From Chryseobacterium cupriresistens (GTDB taxonomy: Bacteria > Bacteroidota > Bacteroidia > Flavobacteriales > Weeksellaceae): a DNA stretch of 64,000 nt. Position 1 is the stretch's first letter. Every line of letters starts with the position of its first letter. This document shows, in pieces, positions 61,543 through 64,000 of the stretch. The DNA lies in the NCBI RefSeq assembly GCF_046614675.1, contig NZ_JBKKJT010000006.1, forward strand, positions 186,001-250,000, read 5' to 3'. A program made the translations under genes and the position numbers. A model generated the notes under the pieces. That model did no database searches, was not told the DNA's origin, and worked only from the letters and a program-made list of their open reading frames with translations.

Positions 61543-61689
61543 AAATCAAGGTAATATTTTTCAGAATCTTCCGTGCATTTGCTCTACCTGCTGAGCTACC
61601 TCTCCTTTTCGGGGGAGAAGGCAGGATTCGAACCTGCGACCCAATGCTTACTCAATCTCGAAGTATGATTCTAAGACGACACTTGATTT
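61543..61689 (-). ncRNA. Y RNA-like with permuted tRNA mimic, array member 5
   Basis: The best-formed copy. Outer stem AAAUCAAG/CUUGAUUU (8 bp), 5' internal UGUCGUCUU, inner AGAAUC/GAUUCU, 3' internal strand ending AUUACC. CUUCG follows. The head is a complete permuted tRNA: anticodon-stem strands GCAUU and AAUGC (5 bp), T-arm GCAGG-UUCGAAU-CCUGC, acceptor CUUCUCC and GGAGAGG (7 pairs with one G-U) joined by the 8-nt loop CCCGAAAA, and D-arm UAGCUCAGCAGGUAGAGCA. A tRNA finder would probably see only fragments. A promoter element lies 30-70 bp upstream. Confidence 0.9.
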
Positions 61690-61720
61690 TAATTATTCAT
61701 AGTTATTAGTTTTCTTTCCA

Positions 61721-61757
61721 CAAGATTATATTCTTATTGCGCATTCTATTTACGTAG
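61721..61757 (-). promoter_or_regulatory. Promoter-like element before RNA members 5 and 6
   Basis: On the minus strand CTACGTAAATAGAATGCG, a 13-nt gap counted from TG, then TAATCTTG (61721-61728). The same arrangement with equal spacing lies at 62607-62645 and 62819-62855. The last box is near TAnnTTTG; the upstream box CTRCGTAAAWAGAWTGCG is conserved beyond the ordinary TTG. Confidence 0.65.
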
Positions 61758-61764
61758 TATAATT

Positions 61765-62010
61765 TTTATTTACATATTCGTTCGTTTTGCCTTGAAGCAA
61801 AAGAACCAAAAATTCAAGACCTGGAAACTACGGCTAAAAATAACCTACACTCTCTAAAAATTCTAAAACTTGCGCGAATCTAATGTTACTTTTTAGTTTC
61901 ACTTTCTGTCTCGCGCTTCAAACAGTAGAATTTTCTTAACGTTCTTGTAGCTTATTTTCTTAACGCCTCCATTTCCTATGTCACATTTCCATAGTTGTCA
62001 TTGGTGGAAA
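61765..62010. repeat. Long repeat, copy A
   Basis: About 230 bp (core 61781-62010) highly similar to 62878-63095, for example TTCGTTTTGCCTTGAAGCAA, AACAGTAGAATTTTCTTAACG and CCTCCATTTCCTATGTC (the second split by coordinates 61921-61940). Both copies lie just upstream of a promoter element that leads to Y RNAs, so the repeat plus promoter was duplicated as a unit. No coding potential is convincing. Confidence 0.85.
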
Positions 62011-62052
62011 TTTCAACCTTTTATTGTTATTTTTCATTGATGTGATTTAAAT

Positions 62053-62156
62053 AAAAGAGGCTAGATTCGAAAAGACTTTTACAAGATCATTTTCATGATC
62101 TGTTATGGAGTCGAACCAATATTATACCGAAGTAAGCCTTCTCTACGGCACTCTTT
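62053..62156 (-). ncRNA. Y RNA-like, GAAA-capped type, array member 4
   Basis: Stem: outer AAAGAG/CUCUUU, 5' internal UGCCGUAG, inner AGAAGG-type strand with CUUUUC, 3' internal GAAUCUAGC. CUUCG follows. T-arm-like UGG-UUCGACU-CCA, then GAUCAU-GAAA-AUGAUC, a perfect 6-bp stem. In member 6 the same stem is GGUUAU/GUGAUC: paired positions change together. No D-arm. It begins 6 bp after the end of member 3, in tandem. Confidence 0.78.
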
Positions 62157-62161
62157 ATAGA

Positions 62162-62298
62162 TCAGGGTAAAAGCGGCGGAATCTTTCTATACCATCTATT
62201 CTTTCTTTTGAACTACATTCCGTTTACAACAGGAATGGCAGGAATTGAACCTGCGTCTGACGGGGGACTCGAAGTATGATTCCTATACGACACCTGGT
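62162..62298 (-). ncRNA. Y RNA-like with permuted tRNA mimic, array member 3
   Basis: Inner stem GGAAUC/GAUUCC, 5' internal GUGUCGUAUA, 3' internal strand ending UUUUACC, short outer CAG/CUG. CUUCG follows. Head: anticodon-stem strands CCGUC and GAUGG (5 pairs with one G-U), T-arm GCAGG-UUCAAUU-CCUGC, acceptor CAUUCC/GGAAUG closed by a 10-nt loop, and a D-arm-like UAGUUCAAAAGAAAGAAUAG resembling tRNA-Gly. It lies 39 bp downstream of the 62-residue ORF on the same strand. Confidence 0.85.
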
Positions 62299-62337
62299 TT
62301 TAATTTTTCCATTGTTTCTTTCTGTATTGTATTTCTT

Positions 62338-62526
62338 TCAGTTTCGCTGGAACTTTATATACCTTGCATTTACCACTTCAAAACCGTGTGGGAAACAATA
62401 TGAACAACCTAAATCATTTCCATATATCAATCTAGAGATCTGTACGCCTGAAATTTTCTTTGGAAAATCAATGAATCCATATTCATTAAATCCGAATTTC
62501 TGTCTTAACGTTTTAGCTTTTTTCAT
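62338..62526 (-). CDS. Small protein, 62 aa, inside the RNA array
   Basis: The ORF starts at MKKAKTLRQKFGFNEYGF and has DLGCSYCFPHGFEV, with a CxxC pair, in the second half. Start context (A-rich, ATGAAAAAAGC) and a promoter-like element 80 bp upstream (62607-62645) support expression. The protein is basic and soluble. I do not know a family; a small RNA-binding or zinc-binding protein would fit the CxxC and charge but is a guess. It is followed by RNA member 3. Confidence 0.55.
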   Translation of the reverse strand: MKKAKTLRQKFGFNEYGFIDFPKKISGVQISRLIYGNDLGCSYCFPHGFEVVNARYIKFQRN

Positions 62527-62606
62527 AATTATTGAGTATTAACCTCAATACACTGCTTCTTTTAGATCGGGTTTATAATTATTCATGGTTATTAATTTTC
62601 TTTCTA

Positions 62607-62645
62607 CGAAAGTATATTCTTACAGCGCATTCTATTTACGCAGTT
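62607..62645 (-). promoter_or_regulatory. Promoter-like element before the 62-aa gene
   Basis: On the minus strand CTGCGTAAATAGAATGCG and, with the same 13-nt gap, TACTTTCG (62607-62614). Second of three copies in the array. Confidence 0.6.
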
Positions 62646-62659
62646 ATTTTTATTAAAAA

Positions 62660-62732
62660 CCAAGCAATAAATCATAAGAGTAATTGATGTTCAATTGAAA
62701 GTTGACGATGAAACTCTTATTAACGGCATTGG
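62660..62732 (-). ncRNA. Y RNA-like, minimal type, array member 2
   Basis: Outer CCAA/UUGG, 5' internal UGCCGUUA, inner AUAAGAGU/ACUCUUAU (8 bp), 3' internal GAUUUAUUGC. AUCG follows the 5' inner strand. The loop of about 31 nt contains UUCAAUUGAA but no T- or D-arm. It lies directly behind member 1. It shows the Rsr-binding stem without the tRNA-like head. Confidence 0.7.
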
Positions 62733-62738
62733 TTAGCT

Positions 62739-62810
62739 ACCGGGCAATCTGGTGAAAGACTCTGTCAGTTTGAAATCGAAGGAGGTCTTTCTAAGCGGCA
62801 CCAGTATTAT
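62739..62810 (-). ncRNA. Y RNA-like, minimal type, array member 1
   Basis: First RNA after rsr. Outer ACUGG/CCGGU, 5' internal UGCCGCUUA, inner GAAAGAC/GUCUUUC (7 bp), 3' internal ACCAGAUUGC; CUUCG follows the 5' inner strand. The loop has about 24 nt with no tRNA-like arms. A TAATTTTG -7 box lies 9 bp before its 5' end. Confidence 0.72.
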
Positions 62811-62818
62811 TAACACTG

Positions 62819-62855
62819 CAAAATTATATTGTGAGTACGCAATCTTTTTACGTAG
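62819..62855 (-). promoter_or_regulatory. Promoter of RNA array member 1
   Basis: On the minus strand CTACGTAAAAAGATTGCG, a 13-nt gap and TAATTTTG (62819-62826), an exact TAnnTTTG. Third copy of the array element. Start expected near 62813, right at the 5' end of member 1. Confidence 0.7.
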
Positions 62856-62861
62856 TTTTAT

Positions 62862-63095
62862 TTTTATTTAAATATTTGTTCGTTTTGCCTTGAAGCAAAA
62901 GAACCAAAAGTTCGAGACCTGGAAACTCCGGCTAAAAATAACCTACACGCTCTAAAAATTCTAAAACCTGCTCGAATTTGCTATTACTTCTTCGTTTCGC
63001 TTTCTGTGTCGCGCTTCAAACAGTAGAATTTTCTTAACGTTTGTATAGCTTATTTTCTTAACGCCTCCATTTCCTATGTCGCATTTCCATAGGTT
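62862..63095. repeat. Long repeat, copy B
   Basis: Partner of 61765-62010 (core 62878-63095). It lies between the rsr stop and RNA member 1, directly upstream of the promoter element, as copy A does before members 5 and 6. An 80-codon ORF inside it is not conserved in copy A and is rejected. Confidence 0.85.
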
Positions 63096-63118
63096 TTTAT
63101 TTTTAAAAGCAGTGCCTG

Positions 63119-64000
63119 TTACAGCACTACTTTCTGAATCATTTTCACTGCAGACTTTTTGTCTTCCAACGCGTTCAATACATCGAAAATTTTGTCTGAC
63201 CAACCCGCAATAAGGTGTACATCATTTTTTCTGATATCAAGCGGCTGTGTACCATAACCTGCAAGGTCAAAAATATACAGTTTTGCATTGGGAGCGATCG
63301 CTTTGTATCTGTTCCACAGGTTTTCAAAAGAGTTTCTGTTTCCTGTGCTATCCCACAGCTGGGTATCGGTGAAAAGCATTACTTTATCTACCTGCTCTCT
63401 TCTTTTGATAAGGTCTTCGATCACCAGATAGCCGTTGGTGGAATATCCTACTTCACCTTCACGTTTATAGAATGCATCCACATTCCTTAAAATACCATTT
63501 TTTGGCATGGGAACTCTTAGCCAACGGTCACCAAAGATACCTGTCACCACATTTTTACATTGCGACTGCAGGATCATAGACATCAGCAAACCGATATCAT
63601 ACAGTAAAATCTTACTTTTACCGGAAACCGCTTTCTGCATGGAACCCGATACATCGGCTGCAATTACCACTGAAGTATCAAAACCAAAACCTTTGATATT
63701 TTTAGCACTTACCACTACAGCATCTTCCAATGCTTCCAATACTGATGACAGGTATGGAGAATCTATTGTTTTCAGTTCTCTGTAAGCCGCCAGGAATCGG
63801 AATGGGAGCTGTTTCGAGTTGGAGACGGCTCTTTCATCAGAAAGATACCTGCAGACTTTATTCATTGCATCTGGTGATACACCTGCTTCCAGGATATTTC
63901 TCAGGTTTCTCATGGTTGCCATATACCCCAATTTGTTACTGAAAATTAATTCTTCCCATTTATTTTTGAAAGCCAGTTTTCTTTCTGCATCATTTGCAAA
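63119..64000 (-). CDS. rsr: Ro60/Rsr ortholog (TROVE + vWA), partial
   Basis: The ORF is open to the window edge on its 5' side (FANDAERKLAFKNKWEELIF...), so the N-terminal part of the TROVE ring is outside. The visible part has the end of the TROVE HEAT repeats (NKLGYMATMRNLRNILEAGVS) and a von Willebrand A domain with the MIDAS motif VIAADVSGSMQKAVSG (D-x-S-x-S) and VMLFTDTQLWD. Rsr binds Y RNAs and, with PNPase or RNases, takes part in rRNA maturation and in RNA decay under stress. The eight Y RNA-like sequences directly downstream on the same strand are its expected partners. Confidence 0.93.
   Translation of the reverse strand, partial: FANDAERKLAFKNKWEELIFSNKLGYMATMRNLRNILEAGVSPDAMNKVCRYLSDERAVSNSKQLPFRFLAAYRELKTIDSPYLSSVLEALEDAVVVSAKNIKGFGFDTSVVIAADVSGSMQKAVSGKSKILLYDIGLLMSMILQSQCKNVVTGIFGDRWLRVPMPKNGILRNVDAFYKREGEVGYSTNGYLVIEDLIKRREQVDKVMLFTDTQLWDSTGNRNSFENLWNRYKAIAPNAKLYIFDLAGYGTQPLDIRKNDVHLIAGWSDKIFDVLNALEDKKSAVKMIQKVVL

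Noticed and set aside
60426..61689. Ordinary tRNA genes or tRNA pseudogenes
   Set aside because: T-arm and D-arm sequences are perfect but in permuted order, with a closed acceptor stem and no CCA end, and they are framed by a shared extra stem. Y RNA mimicry explains all of this better.
60168..62810. Permuted (two-piece) tmRNA
   Set aside because: No tag reading frame, eight variants, no anticodon-free tmRNA acceptor with conserved GGGG...; TROVE gene next door.
62961..63203. 80-codon minus-strand ORF in the long repeat
   Set aside because: The other repeat copy has differences that do not preserve the frame, and the ORF overlaps the rsr stop region.

Overview
The window looks like a chromosome segment from Chryseobacterium or a close relative (Bacteroidota, Flavobacteriia, Weeksellaceae). 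The DNA is AT-rich and its promoters fit the Bacteroidota pattern TTG-N17-19-TAnnTTTG. It carries a PorZ-like type IX secretion gene, GLPGL-family proteins, a grasp-with-spasm peptide locus, DPP4, malate:quinone oxidoreductase and a stand-alone second EF-G. No lineage marker such as 16S is present, so the genus is inferred.

Layout. 0-6 kb: small basic protein, DPP4-type S9 peptidase, then a minus-strand locus of a Cys-rich double-glycine leader peptide, a C39-like/VKOR/thioredoxin fusion and a GLPGL protein. 6-15 kb: three POT peptide transporters with a YhcG-type nuclease among them, thioredoxin and RecG. 15-28 kb: AraC regulator with a pseudo-receiver, DapA, a 5'-nucleotidase split over two genes in inverted order, PorZ-RecO, a large glucosidase, SDR, GNAT and DUF1684. 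28.2-34.1 kb: an insert of about 5.4 kb bounded by 251-bp direct repeats, carrying a grasp-with-spasm RiPP operon, a dead XRE regulator gene, GLPGL and an orphan. 34-48 kb: GMC oxidoreductase, ANT(6)-like adenylyltransferase, MQO, GpsA, M23 peptidase, MBL-like protein, an Rrf2 regulator with two matching operators, FKBP, catalase-like protein, a 5S rRNA remnant and a TetR/DUF1348 pair. 48.4-54.4 kb: a seven-gene Ter stress cluster. 54.6-59 kb: a leader-ORF/terminator attenuator in front of an EF-G paralogue, then a SulP transporter. 59.3-60.2 kb: two small helix-turn-helix proteins.

60.1-64 kb, the most striking region. The 3' part of a Ro60/Rsr gene (TROVE plus vWA, running off the window end) is followed on the same strand by what I read as eight tandem Y RNAs. 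All share one two-part stem with a GUGYCG-type 5' strand and a (U)UGCC/UUACC-type 3' strand. Three carry circularly permuted tRNA mimics with the acceptor stem closed by a loop, as known for YrlA RNAs. Two carry a T-arm plus a GAAA-capped stem that covaries between copies. Two are minimal and one is divergent. An SMI1/KNR4-like gene and a 62-residue protein lie among the RNAs, and a conserved promoter-like element occurs three times. An Rsr-Y RNA pair is established biology; an array this large and varied, interleaved with proteins, is what deserves attention.
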